Position numbers and translations under genes: made by a program
The notes under the pieces: generated by a model
What the model was told of the DNA's origin: nothing
The model's input: only the letters and a program-made list of their open reading frames with translations
Database searches by the model: none
Shown here: one piece after another, positions 13,297-28,449 of the stretch
Numbering within the stretch: the first letter of the stretch is position 1
Layout: every line of letters starts with the position of its first letter
NCBI GenBank assembly: GCA_945643635.1
Contig: CALZFC010000062.1
Coordinates: 1,490,001-1,554,000, forward strand
Source of the DNA: Allodiplogaster sudhausi
Lineage: Eukaryota; Nematoda; Chromadorea; Rhabditida; Diplogasteridae
Direction: 5' to 3'
DNA: 64,000 nt

Positions 13297-13999
13297 TCAG
13301 GGCCTCGCAGTTGCGGTGATCCTCTGTTATGCTAATCACGGTGTAGCCGAGCGGCTGAAGATGTGGCTCCGCTCGCTGCGACAAGCGCAGCTGCTGAGGC
13401 GTGAATGCAGGTAGGGTTCCCGAGGTTTTCCCTCCCGAAAAATGGGGGTTTTCTCTCGAGTGGACTTTTGACACGAAGCGTTTCCCTTCTGCACTTAGGA
13501 AAAAAGCGACATAAATTTCCCCTTTTTTTCTACTTATTTTATTTTACATCTGTCTTAATGGAGCGCGAAATTCAATCGTAATCTATTTGAATCTTCATGA
13601 CGCGCCCCTCTAAATAACATGCTTTTTTTTAGTCAGACAAAAGGCGCGAAATTGAAGCATGAGTGTTTCTCCTTTAAAGATTGATGCTGTCCAGGTCTCA
13701 TTCGATAGCCGGCGCAGCAGCAGGCAGCATTTCTCGGGGGCTGAACAACAACAAGAAACTAAAAGTAAATCTTTTCTCGCCACATTCTTGTTTAAGTAAA
13801 AACTTATATTTTTCGGATGTTTGCATTTTTTTTTCGGATCTTGTGGATATGCATGAATATAAACATTTCGTATTAATTCGTATTTCCGCTGTTAAGTATT
13901 TGACTTGAGACTTCTTTGAATGCACGCGATCACCTCAACAACTACTCGCCAGCAACGCCTCTCACGCAGCCGACGAGGAATTCTAATTCTGAGTTATGA
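7197..13999 (+). CDS. Class B (secretin-family) neuropeptide GPCR, PDF- or calcitonin/DH31-receptor-like; 5' end missing
   Basis: Thirteen exons join in consistent phase: 7197-7348, 8935-8990, 9122-9185, 9506-9600, 9800-9900, 10584-10725, 11636-11792, 12285-12415, 12652-12737, 13006-13129, 13301-13410, 13695-13764 and 13910-13999 (stop TGA). They give about 459 residues. The first four build the extracellular hormone-binding domain: [33 protein letters not shown], then RKECTSTGW and WTDYKKC. TM1 is in exon 5; TM2 ([15 protein letters not shown]) in exon 6; the conserved TM3 Cys and [14 protein letters not shown] in exon 7; TM4 and ECL2 Cys-Trp (ETCWVP) in exon 8; TM5 in exon 9; TM6 ([16 protein letters not shown]) in exon 10; TM7 ([18 protein letters not shown]) across exons 10-11. 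This is a Gs-type peptide receptor fold at the plasma membrane. Nematode pdfr-1 and seb-2 are the best guesses; which one is not settled. The signal-peptide exon was not found. The acceptor before exon 8 lacks AG. Confidence 0.85.
7733..8590. repeat. GA/CT microsatellites in the first identified receptor intron
   Basis: (GA)n at 7733-7768, CT-rich at 7938-7975 and GA-rich at 8457-8590 lie inside the 1.6-kb intron between the first two receptor exons found. Open frames across them are low-complexity. Confidence 0.75.
9605..9797 (+). repeat. CT microsatellite forming the polypyrimidine tract before the TM1 exon
   Basis: Almost the whole intron 9601-9799 is (CT)n with interruptions, running straight into CCAG at the TM1 exon. 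The strand is pyrimidine in the sense direction of the gene. Confidence 0.85.
9973..10257 (+). mobile_element. MITE-like element (family E), copy 1
   Basis: A 285-bp block in the receptor intron between the TM1 and TM2 exons starts TTAAAGGAAGTATCCGG and ends GATACCTCCTTTAA, an imperfect terminal inverted repeat with TTAA at both edges. The same sequence occurs in opposite orientation at 38793-39026 in an ankyrin-gene intron, including shared internal stretches such as GAGAGAGC, TGTGAAATAGGAGGGC and TAGCTAATTCTCTAC. No coding capacity. The TTAA edges suggest piggyBac-type mobilisation, which is an inference. Confidence 0.75.
10357..10583 (+). repeat. CT microsatellite ending at the TM2 exon acceptor
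   Basis: CT-rich tract of about 225 bp on the sense strand that ends TCTCTCCAG directly at the TM2 exon. Confidence 0.85.
10831..11635 (+). repeat. 33-bp minisatellite made of copies of a 3' splice site
   Basis: About 25 head-to-tail units of 33 bp fill the intron between the TM2 and TM3 exons. Each unit contains CTCTCTACCCTGATTCCC then TTAG and CTCTCGTG. The last TTAG is the real acceptor of the TM3 exon, whose first codons are CTC TCG TGC. One unit near 11285 has lost about 13 bp. Because 33 is a multiple of three, two frames stay open for hundreds of codons and give artefactual 11-residue repeats. In the frame of the TM3 exon each upstream unit reads Leu-Ser-Cys-Leu-Ser-Leu-Pro-stop (or a Gly variant). 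Confidence 0.95.
11793..12284 (+). other. Intron with GT donor but no AG acceptor
   Basis: The donor TGGG/GTATGA and the downstream frame (VP, then [15 protein letters not shown]) fix the intron ends as GT...TTCAT. A CT tract at 12096-12280 runs directly into TCTTCAT/GTGTTCC. No AG exists between about 12090 and the exon. Phase 1 is kept on both sides and the junction recreates the Trp-Gly-x-Pro of TM4. Confidence 0.7.
12825..13298 (+). repeat. CT and CCCT microsatellites before TM6 and TM7 exons
   Basis: Two sense-strand pyrimidine tracts, 12825-13003 (ending in CCCT repeats and CCAG) and 13190-13298 (ending TCTTCAG), adjoin the acceptors of the exons at 13006 and 13301. Confidence 0.85.
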
Positions 14000-15150
14000 T
14001 AAAGATAAGAAAGACACACTCATCGCACGCACTAGATGCACCACAACACAATTATCGATAGGACACAAGATTCATTTCATGTTGCCAGCCCAAGCCATCG
14101 CCGTCCATATCATTTTGTTCTTTTTTTTAAAGATTTAACTTAATTATTTAATAATTTAAACTTTTATCCAATATACTTGTTCTTCTTAATGTGCTATGTG
14201 AACAGATAAACGTGTTTTAACATGAAATTATGTTTACGATGTACAACTGCGGAACAAAAATAGACTAACGTGACATGCGCAATTTTTTGAACTAGAAACT
14301 CATACCATTAAAATGAAATGAAATATTAACTCTTTTTTTCCAAGAACGCACCATGATGTATTTTAATATATAACAATATGCATAAAAACCTTTTCGAGTA
14401 GCATCGATTTTTCATTAGTACATTCTGCTAAAATAATGTACATATTTCACGGATAAAAGATCAATCACGATTAAAGACGTCGGACTAGCCAGAGCAGCAT
14501 CAATTGAATTTGGCCGGATAAGTAAATGATAGAAAATTTGGAATCACTTCCGTGTTACCGAAATTCTATCTACAGTCATATTGTATTTTCAAGGAATAGA
14601 ATATAATCACTAATAGCGAAGACAACGGAAAAATCGAAAAGAAGACAGCGTAAAGTAGCTTTAGACATGACAAGCCATTGAAGGTGTAACTGTTACTTGT
14701 GTGTACTTGTAAGTATGTATATAATTCATTTTTTAAACCACAGATCGATCATTAATCTATTAAAGTATGAGAATTCTCGATATGCCGTAAGGTACTGAAA
14801 GAAGAAGAACGTTTGTATGTACCCAGGGCATGATGCCCTGGCAAGGAAGCGTGTTATACACAGAAGGATGTAACATGGAGAATAACATAAATATCACCTT
14901 CAGATTTTATGTGTAGGCAGCTAGAAGTAATGTATTTCATTGGACAAGAAGTGGTAAAGGCACATGAACATGGCCATTAAACATACTATGTCTGTCTCAT
15001 TCACCGTCAACACTTGCAAATATCCACACACATATGTATATCCAAAAGCACAGAAGCTATCACAAGCTGATGATGGTGATAGTTCATCATTAGACCATTG
15101 ATTATATAGCGATTCTAGATTATCTCTTCTTTTGTAATTTTCGTGCATCT
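14000..15150. other. Convergent intergenic region, AT-rich, no gene seen
   Basis: The spacer lies between the receptor stop at 13999 and the Ovo-gene stop at 15151, so it should hold the 3' untranslated ends of both. No exon is supported. A short perfect hairpin sequence CCAGGGCATGATGCCCTGG is at 14823-14841. Confidence 0.6.
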
Positions 15151-19204
<4,054 letters not shown>

Positions 19205-19330
19205 TTGCCGAACTTTAGAACAAAATCATTCAGCTTTGTAGAAGTATGCTCGATACAGAACAACTTTGTTCTGCAATAATCAAGTCATCAAATAGAATAA
19301 TCATCAATGCGGAATGAGCAAGAGAAAGAG

Positions 19331-19332
19331 AA

Positions 19333-19368
<36 letters not shown>
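19331..19368. repeat. (GA)n microsatellite upstream of the Ovo coding start
   Basis: Uninterrupted GA run in plus orientation, about 130 bp upstream of the proposed Ovo start codon. Confidence 0.85.
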
Positions 19369-19373
<5 letters not shown>

Positions 19374-19559
19374 GCAGAAGGAGAGAAAGATAGAGAGAGA
19401 GAGTGGGAGAAAGTGGGAGAAAGAATTCGCTGACAGTAAGGCAACTTGGCAACTCCACATTTCCGCCAGTCACTTTCCCGCCCAGCCAAGCCATCATCAC
19501 CCTGTCTACCGCAATTCTCTCTCTCACTATCTCTCTCTCTCTCTCTATGTCTTCAATAC

Positions 19560-20876
19560 TCGCAGTGCCGCACACAACAACTCGAACTGAACAGGTACCG
19601 TTTTCTGTAGCGCCATACTGTCTTTCTTTTCTTAAATCTATTTCCATTTCTGTCTCTCTAGTATCCTCTCTCTCTCAGGTCCATCAATGATCTCTCTCTC
19701 TATCTCTCTCTCTTTCTTTGTCTCTCTCTGTGTCTCTCTCTTCTCAGTCTCTCATATTCAAAAGCTTGAGCTTGCCTACCGGTCTTGCTCTTGCCATCAT
19801 CGCTCCACTTACCGTCACTTTTACTTGCTTCAGCGCTACAACAATTTGTTTGAATACTTCCGCCGCTCTCGCTAGCAAGGCCATCAAGAGGGAACGAGAC
19901 AGAACAGAGAGAGAGAGAGAGAGAGAGGCAGAGATAGAGACAGAGAGAGAGAGAGAGAGAGCGAGAGATAATGAGTCCGAAGAACTGTCAGACTGAAAAA
20001 AAACGACCTCTTGATAAAGCTACAAAGTGTAGTTGCTTTAAAGAATGATGTGATGTGATATATCCTGCTCATGGTAAGTGAGGCTAAAACACAAAGAAGC
20101 CGCGCGCAGACCAGGACTAAAGGCTGTATTTTTCACGACCTAAACGAATACCGAATCAAGTACATAGTTGACATTAAAATATTTTTTTGTTTCGCAAACG
20201 CGCGTGATTATGCATTCACATGCGATATGAATAATTCCAATATGAACGATTCCAGCAATAGAACATTCCTGACCATGAGAAAGGAGAAAGCCGTCGAGTT
20301 AAAAGTGCCCATCACTAAAATTTGAATTTAAAAAGAAAGGCATAAGCAGGAAGGCATCTTTCAGATACTGAGGAGGTATGAAAATGAAACGGAAGAACAT
20401 GATAATAAGAGTCTCGCTCGATTACCTGTTAAAAAGGAGAAGAGACAAGATTGTTCTCCGCCCACTTGACACCATCGCAGATACAATCAGACCGCTGCTA
20501 AGCGGATTTCATCTCTCTTTATCTATCTCTCTCTCTCTCTGTCTCTCTCTCATTCTCACTCTCTCTCTCTGTCTCTCCCTCTCTCTTTCTCACGCACACT
20601 CTCTCTCTCTCTCTGTCTACCCCTCTTCTAACACTCAATCTCGCTACTGAATCTCTCTCTCTATCTCTGTGCAATCTTTTGTCGAATCATCCACTAAATC
20701 CCCCTCTTCCTCTCCGATTTCCGATTTTACAATAGGCGATGACGGAATTCTTATTGTGAGGACGTGAAGCGTTGAAACTTCCGATTTGAGGCCGTTTCTG
20801 CACGAATTCATGCAGAACTAGGAAGAGCACGGCGACGAGGTAGCGGAGAGGTGAGAGAGAAACAGATGAACAAATG

Positions 20877-20919
<43 letters not shown>

Positions 20920-21931
20920 CGAGAGAGACAAAGAAACAAAGAGAACAAGCGACAGAGAAAGGGAGAGTGAGAGAGAGAGTGTTAGACGAAATGAAGGAGA
21001 AAGTGGATATTAAAGCGAGAATGAAATAGCGACGTACATACATATGTATGGAGTGAATACGCGAAATACAGATTGAGATTATACAGAGATTTTGTACATT
21101 TATGATGATGCCCAGAGAGTAAAGAGGAAGAATTGCAGAAAGAGGAAGTCAACTTGGTGAGTGAATTCGCTTAATGCACCACTTCGCAATGAGAGTACAG
21201 TGCACTTCGACATGAATGTACAGTCGTGTTAATCGGAGCAGAGATAATTCGAGCGTATCGCCCACGGGGTATGGAAAGAGGAAATGGAGATTGGAAGAGT
21301 CTGAGGGAGAAAGAGAAGAGCAGGAGGGATAGAGAGAAACGGTAGGATCTCATAGAGAAGTAAGGACTCGGGAATGAAAGGGGTTGCATTTTTTACTAGA
21401 GGAAAAATAATATGACAAATGGACGGCTTACTGAAGCAGAAGGGCAAAATAAGCACGGAATGGAGAAGATACCCTCTGACTCGGACAGGCGCAGGCAATG
21501 ATATGGAAACCGGCATACCGTACTCCCACCTTGTCGTAACGGAAAGGTTGCGAGAGTGTAGTGGGCTGGGAAGAGAAGAAAGACGAGTTTTCAGGTATGA
21601 GTAAGCAAGTACGGCCTGCTTACCGCTATTGCTCTCACGCTCTCTTCTTCACCCTTCTCTCTCTCTCTCTTTCTCTCTCTCTCATTCTCTTACCTGAGCG
21701 GCACTCAGCCAGTTCCTCTGCATCTGCCACTGCTCCTCGTCTTATCTCTTTCTCTAGCCGTTTCTTTGCTTCCCCTCTTTCTTCCTGCATTTCTTCTTTC
21801 TTCTTCCTCTCGACGGCCTTCACGGCATCCGTTCCGCACTCTTTTTCTCTTCCGCTCTCTCGCTCTTTTCTTTCTCTCTCTGCATGTTTCTTGCCCTTTT
21901 CTGAATTTTCGGCGGCAGCAGTAGAGCGTGC
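19560..21931 (-). CDS. Candidate exon chain of a coiled-coil protein or 5' part of the Ovo gene
   Basis: Four minus-strand blocks join in phase: 21694-21931, about 21530-21564, 19813-19871 and 19560-19586. The first is a Glu/Lys/Arg-rich helix-former (AVERKKKEEMQEERGEAKKR, then AVADAEELAECRS) with a perfect CAG/GTAAGAG donor. The second has a canonical TCTTCCCAG acceptor and an AAG/GTGGGA donor. The third reads ARAAEVFKQIVVALKQVKVT with a GTAAGT donor, the fourth FELLCAALR. No family is recognised. The blocks lie upstream of and on the same strand as the Ovo gene, so they could be its 5' exons or a separate gene. GA-rich DNA on the plus strand favours charged open frames, so chance remains possible. 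Confidence 0.35.
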
Positions 21932-21977
21932 CTAAGGATGGGAACAAGGTGCTCTCCCTCAATGATGAGTCGAGAGC

Positions 21978-22022
<45 letters not shown>

Positions 22023-23438
22023 GATGAACGAGTTAGGGAAGAAGGAGAATCAATGCTCAAATTAATAAGGGAAAGAGATTCAGAGAAAAGTAGACGAACA
22101 CCTCAAAAGACGGCCCGTTGTCAATGAGTCCGAGTGCAAGGTGAAGAGTTTCAAGAGAATATGGAAGAAGAAAGAGAGGAAGAGAGAGCGAGGGTGTGAA
22201 CAAACAAAAGCCACTCGTAACGAGTAAGGACAGTCCCGGTCAGGCGAGAGGAGAGAAAGAGAGGAAGATAGGGGGATAGGGATAGAGAGAGGGAGAGAGT
22301 TAGATAGAGAGAGCGAGAGAGAGAGAAAGCTATATTATTCCGCTTTCTAAAGCAATACGGCTATCCAATCAGTGAAGGTGTGTGGGAACGCGGTGATGAT
22401 TTTGAAGGAAAGAGAGAGAAAAAGAGTTAGGGGATGGTTCGCAAGGACCCTGATTTCTTTTTAAATTATTTTTGCAGGAAAATGAGTTGTTCGAGAGGAA
22501 GGTCAAGATGGATCTCCACGAAATGGGCAATTGTAAGCGGGTAGCCGCAATGATATTATAAATAACTCGTGGACTACTTTTGAGCGATAGCTGAAGAATC
22601 AATGTTTGACAGAGAGAGAGAGAGAGGGAGAGAGAGAGAGAGAGAAAGAACAGTGAGCACGAATCGTAGAAGACTGCCCAAGAAGTGCCAGCCAGTGCGC
22701 CGTTTTGAATCGTCTTCCCCTTCCCTCAACTTCCGACGACAGTTAGCGGATAATCCGTGGAAAGACGGATCATGTCAGCGCCTTCGCATGACGACTTCGT
22801 AGTAGCGGCAGAGGCAGTCAAGTTGAGAGAGAGGGAGAGATAACGAACGAGAGAAAGAGATAGAAAGGGGCAGAGAGAGAGGAAGAATGAAAGAAGGAGA
22901 GAGACAGGGGAGCGACAGGGTCAGAAGAGATGAGAAAGAAATAAAGAAGTCAACATAAGTAAGTGGTCTCCAAAGAGGAAAGACTCTCGGCTTAGCGGGC
23001 GACAGTCGAACTGGTAGTGGTCCCGCGCGAAGTCTCCTTGCAGAAGATAGGCTAAGATTACTGTTGGTTTTTGTAACCCGGCCGGTCATGATGATCTAAT
23101 GCAAGCAAGCCCGCTGACAAGGACGTGTGATAGAGGGGAGGAAGGTGCCAGTGGGTATCAGGCTAGAGATGGCCACCCAGGCACCCCTTCATCGTCCGCG
23201 CTTCCCTTGTACTGCCTGTTCACCCTCAAGCATGTCTCTATCTTTTTCTTCTCTGTCCATCTCTCTTTCTCTCTTTCTCTCTCTCACTACATCTCGCTCT
23301 CTCGCTCACACTCTCCACCCTCCGATCGCGCTAGGAAGGAGACGGTGTGCGCAATGAGCTACGACGAATGGGAGTAGAGCAGCTTTCGAAGGCGAGGGGA
23401 AGAGGAGCCAGATGACATGTGTAGTAGATTGAATGGAT

Positions 23439-23482
<44 letters not shown>

Positions 23483-23883
23483 TGAGATAATCACGAATAG
23501 AACGAGAGGCAGAGTGAGAGAGTTCAGTAGAGTGGGAACGAGTTGGCCAGAGATACAAAGAAAGCCAGATGGAGCTGATCAAGACAGACGGAGATTTGCG
23601 GCGCGAAACGGCCCTGTCCTTGTGCACCGCCGTATTGCGGACGATAACGCAGCTGAATGGATTACTGTAAATGGAATCACGAGAGAGAGAGAAAGAGAGA
23701 GAGAGAGAAAGAGAGAGAGACAGAAAGTGAGAGAGAGAGAGAGAGGGGAGAGAGAGGGAGATTGAGACCTATCGCTTTGTGGTCGATGAAGCGTTGCGCG
23801 AGCGGGCTGTAGAATGGAAAAGTAGTGGGAGGACCGGGTGAGGTAGGTGAGTAACGATGGTGGCAGCAGGCGACCGGACAGGT

Positions 23884-23929
<46 letters not shown>

Positions 23930-24300
23930 GGAGGTAAGGAGAGAGATAGAGAGAACAAGATAAAGAGAAAGAGGGAGATAAAATTGGGAAGTTTGAAAGA
24001 GAAGACAGGGAGAGAAGAGTGTCAGAACTGAACGAGACTCGAGAGAGACTACGAGGAAGCGAGAGAGAAAGATGAAGAGGAGAAAAGGAGAGGATGGGCA
24101 AAGCTGCCGGTAGATGTGTTGAGAGTTGAGCAGACAAGTCTACGGGTACTCCCTGCCATGAGCAGTGAGATGGAAAACAGGTAAGAGAAATGGATAGAGA
24201 ATGGAGATAGAGTGAGAGAGAGGAAGAGAGAGAGAGAGTAGGAGAGAGGGACAGTAGGAGAGAGAGAGAGAGTAAGAATGATAGAGAGAGATAGAGGGAG
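19660..24300. repeat. Dense GA/CT microsatellites
   Basis: CT at 19660-19745 and 20515-20615. GA at 19906-19965, 20878-20925, 21978-22018, 22612-22646, 23438-23480, 23680-23760, 23888-23945 and around 24210-24300. Most long open frames in this block are translations of these runs. Confidence 0.85.
22110..23666 (+). CDS. Conflicting exon candidates, strand unresolved
   Basis: On the plus strand, blocks 22110-22140, 22478-22532, 22654-22798, 22978-23013, 23122-23233, 23335-23373 and 23551-23666 can be joined in phase. They include ENELFERKVKMDLHEMGN (with a TTTTTGCAG acceptor and GTAAGC donor) and RYKESQMELIKTDGDLRRET. Further plus-strand donors of the form CAG/GTAAGAG lie at 23881 and 24180. 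On the minus strand the same stretch offers GDFARDHYQFDCRPLSRESF near 22970-23040, ADMIRLSTDYPLT near 22740-22790 and TAVHKDRAVSRRKSPS near 23590-23640, with pyrimidine-rich acceptors. Neither set matches a known family. At most one strand is likely to be real at each point. Confidence 0.3.
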
Positions 24301-27075
24301 GAAAAGATGTCATAGCAAGCTAAAAGTAGTGCCTCATGCGCAGATACATACATATGTTGTAGGTAAACAGAAGATCGCGATTAGATGCAACAGTGAATGC
24401 CAAGGCCTTTCATGTCCTTCTCTGCAAAAGAACGAGATGGCGAAATGGCGGCTTTTTGCTTCCATTCCGACCTTTCTTTTATTGTAAAAAGCATTTCATA
24501 AACGCTTTTAATATACAACCCAACAATAAAAAAGAGAATATCGTGTGATGAATAAATAAGTAAGTGATAGAAAAGTGACATAGTGTTACAATAACGAGAT
24601 CCGTGCAAATAAGAGAGAAACATAGACACGGTAAGATTTGTCTTCTTCTCTTGTCTAGTCATTTTTTGGTTTTCAATCGACCGAATTTCATAATCTACCT
24701 CGTCAATCATTAGTTTTTTTTTCTCTTAATCTCTCTCTCTCTCTCTGCTTCTCTCTCTCTATCTTTCTCTCTCTTTCTCACGTTCTCTCTTTCTTTCTTT
24801 CTCTCTCTCCAACATCCTTGTCCACAAAATATACCTTTTTCTTGAGCCACCGTAGGTCGTATGTAGTATCTCTACAATTCGCATTGCGGGGCACCGCGAG
24901 ATGTTCCGTCTCTGCTGCTGATTCTGTCTTCCTCTCTACTTCTCTTACTCTTTTTTCTCTAACTTCTCTACCTTCTCTGAACCTCTCTTCTCTCGCTCTC
25001 CAACTTCTTCATCCCCACCTTGGCGCGCCAATTCATGCTCATCCACATTACATGCTGCTCATGGGCGCGTGTCGGCTGTCATTAGCCTCGAATCCCTCCA
25101 CTAGCACCTTATTTTCTCTGGTTCTTTCCTTCTACCCTCCCTCACTCTCTCTCTCCCTCTCTCTCCCTCTCTATCTCTCAATCTCTCTCTCTCTCTATCT
25201 CTCTCTTCCGAACTCACTCACCACTCCCGCCCCAGTCAAAACAACCTTCTAATCCACAAACTTACAGTCCACAAATCACTTCCTCTCCCTCAAGGCATCT
25301 CACACTTCTTTATGCACATCCCTCAGTTATTATGCTCCTTAGTCTCTCTCTCTCTCTCTCTGTCTCTTTCTCTTCTCTCATCTCCACCCCTACTACCACC
25401 CTGTACAGTCTCATAACACGGCCCTCTAAATTTAGTCCGCGTGAATGGGTTTACGATCTGCTACAACTTGACGATCTTTCTTAGAAGTAGACAAGAAGGA
25501 GAGAGAGAGAGAGAGAGCGAGCTCGAAAAGAAGACAAAAACAAGGAGTGAGAGACAAAGTGATTGTGAGAGAGATACATAGAACTAGAGAGAGGGAGAGA
25601 GAGAGAGAGGGAGAGAGGGGGGAGGGAGAGAGAGAAAGTTTAAAAGAGTGAGAATGAGGTAGTACAAGAGTGTGTATCGAAAAAGAAAGGATGAGAGGTC
25701 GAAAAAGGTTGTAGTGATGCTTCAAGTGTGTAGACAGATTGAGGGCAATTGTTGTTGTGCCGGAACCAGTAGTAAGTCTCCGCTGCTTCTCCGTAGTGAT
25801 GCTCTCCCATTCTACATGCGTAATTAGCCCGGGCAGCTACAGTATCTCAGTCTCTCATAATACTTGGGCAACTAAGGCAATCCAATGAAAGTCCTTGCAT
25901 GTACATTAGAAAGGGAAAATGTGTTCATCGTTGTAGATGATGTTCAAATAAGTTATTATAATAATTTTGCCAATGTAGGCATGTAATAAATCTATTAAAC
26001 GAACAATAAAAGTTTTATTAATGCAGACGATGAGGATACTAGAATCGTTTCGAAAAGTACTAGATATGCTAGCTATGGAAGAGATTGCGCACTTTTGTTT
26101 TAAAATAGAATCCTGTAGAAGTTAAGAGATTATGGAGTGTTTAATGAATGTTTAAAAATAAATATTAATTCTTTTGTGTTATCTTAGGCTTTGAGAAATC
26201 TTTACCCTCGATCTGCTAGCGTAATTCATAAACAACTCATGCCTTACTCATACCAAGGTTGAGTTGAGCTACGGGCGTTTTGTAGTGTCCCCTTTCACAG
26301 TTTTATCAAATAAAAGTAACGGATAAATTTGTGCTATGATCACTTAAAAGTTCTTATGTTCATTGAACAGAACAAGGCAAACAAGTGCAATACACTATTT
26401 CACTGATTTCTCGAATCATACGTACTTACATACACGTGTGATAAATGCACATTCTAGTCTCGTCTTTCTAAATCACTTGCTCCCTTGCCCTTGTGCCAGA
26501 CAAGCCGCTCCAAGAATGAGTTTTTGGCTCTTTTAAATTTCTTAAAAGTCAGCTGAATGGCGTCATTCTGCTTATCGAAGTAATAAGATATCCCATTGGA
26601 TCTTTCCATCTTCATATTTACATCATTTTGTTTTGTGATATGCAAAGGAAGGAGGAGGAGGAAGGCGTGAATGGATGGCCGCTAACACTCTTTCCTTTTC
26701 CCCCATGCTCCCTCCCCACACACCCCTATGTGCCTAACCTCACTGCCACCTTAGTTCCCCAATCCACGGCGGGGTATGATAATTACAAGTAAGAAGCCAG
26801 TCAGTTTCCTCTCTCCGCTACTCTGCCCCTCTCTCTATCCCTCTCTTCTTCTCACCTACTATTTCTCTCAATGTCACCTTCTGTCTATTTCTGTGGCTCA
26901 ATCTTCATCAACTTTGTCACTTCTTTCGAGTCTTACAACGGCGGATTACCGTATAGAGTTCAGTTGTAGCAGTATATCCTGGAAAGCGGAAGAGATCTAG
27001 AGAAAGAGATGGGTGGCAGAGAAATTGAAAGAGAGAGAAAGCGAAGTAGAGAGAATAGAGAGAGTGATAGAGAAG

Positions 27076-27124
<49 letters not shown>

Positions 27125-28440
27125 GGAGAGGGATAAAGAAAAGGGTAGAAAGATAGAAAGAAGAGAGAAAGAGCAGAATACAGTGAATGAGGCTGGGCCA
27201 CTGAATGGAAACTCCGGTGCGGCAAGCGGCAAAAGAAGGAGACGAATAATGGAGGGAGTGAAAAGTTTTGCCGCTGAACAAGACGAAGAAGACCTTGGCT
27301 CTCTTCCACTCTCCCTCTTTCACATGGATTTTCTATGCCTCCCCTTTATCTTTCTCTTTCTCTCTCTCAGACATTCTCTCTCTCATTCTCTCTGTCTCTC
27401 TCTCTCTTTCTCACTTATGTGCTCAGTGGTATTGGCCATCTATGGGAGCTAGAAGAGATGGCCATTGCTCGAAAGAGAGAGCGTGAAGACAAAAGAAAGC
27501 GAACGAAATGAGAGAGGTAGAATCGGATGATGAGAGAGAATACAAGAAACTGTGAAGGGGAGAGGGGGAGGGAGATAGAGAAAGAAAGAGAGAAACAGAG
27601 TGAAAGAGATTTCTACTCTCACCCACTTCCTTCAAGGTTGCGTAGCAATGTGTGTGTATTTGTGTTGAGCACCGGATATCGAACAGATTGCGGGCAGAGG
27701 ATAAGTAGGTATAGGAGGAAAGAAAGAAGGATTGTGAGGGAGAGAAAGAGAAAGAAAGAGAGAAAAAGAGAGAGATAGAGATAGAGAGAGGGCCGAGAGT
27801 AAAGGGAGAACCATCCGGATGCTGAAGAAGAATCGGCGAACAGTGAAGGCTGGACACAACGCAGTGACGTTCTTCCAAATTGGCAATTTAATAAATATAT
27901 TTCAAATGAAAGATCTCGAGCCTGATTGGATAATTCAAAACATTTCCACCGACCGGAAATGGTAACCTGATTTATCAGGATGACGTGTGAAAGGCTTTTT
28001 TTGATATTTTAGACAGACTAGGCATTTTAGAAAAAGGACTTCCTTTTTGGAACACCACTTCTCCGCGCAAGAGAATCCTCCTCCCGACGACGCCTGGAAT
28101 CCTTAGCTTCCTTGTACATGATTGTGTGCAGTGCCTTATGCTATGTGGTCATCATATTAATGAAAACTACATATATTCGATGATGCTTTAAAAACATTCA
28201 ATGAGCACATCATTTCATTGTGCAGACAGAAGTGAGTAGTACAGCATAGTAAATTAATATGACTCTAAATTTTGATCATTGGTCGCACTAAAAAATGATA
28301 CAAATCTCAAGACTCATTGGAAAATATGTGAAATCTATAACCAAGCAAAGAAATACGGTAAACGTCTATAATTTCTTTATCTCTCGTCGTTGATACAAAA
28401 AAAAGAAGAAGTAAAATGATTTGCAAAGTAGCTTCTTGCA
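24300..28440. other. Gene-poor block with GA/CT runs
   Basis: No confident exon. CT runs at 24728-24810 and 25140-25210; GA runs at 25498-25635 and 27005-27125 plus several shorter ones to 27790. A plus-strand stretch at about 27185-27320 has mixed composition (NEAGPLNGNSGAASGKRRRR) and could be an exon, but it sits inside a GA run without a clear donor. The AT-rich part 25850-26640 and 27890-28440 shows nothing identifiable. Confidence 0.5.
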
Positions 28441-28449
28441 ATCAACTCG

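Noticed and set aside
21419..21594. Plus-strand frame MDGLLKQKGKISTEWRRYPL with a CAG/GTATGA donor
   Set aside because: The same stretch contains a minus-strand exon with a better acceptor and donor in phase with its neighbours; kept only as an alternative.
23769..24353. Long minus-strand frame rich in Ser, Leu and Phe; many similar ones elsewhere
   Set aside because: Translations of GA/CT microsatellites, low complexity, no start or domain.
28027..28119. Short minus-strand frame MYKEAKDSRRRREEDSLA with stop
   Set aside because: Only 30 codons, no splice acceptor or partner exon; too little to call a gene.
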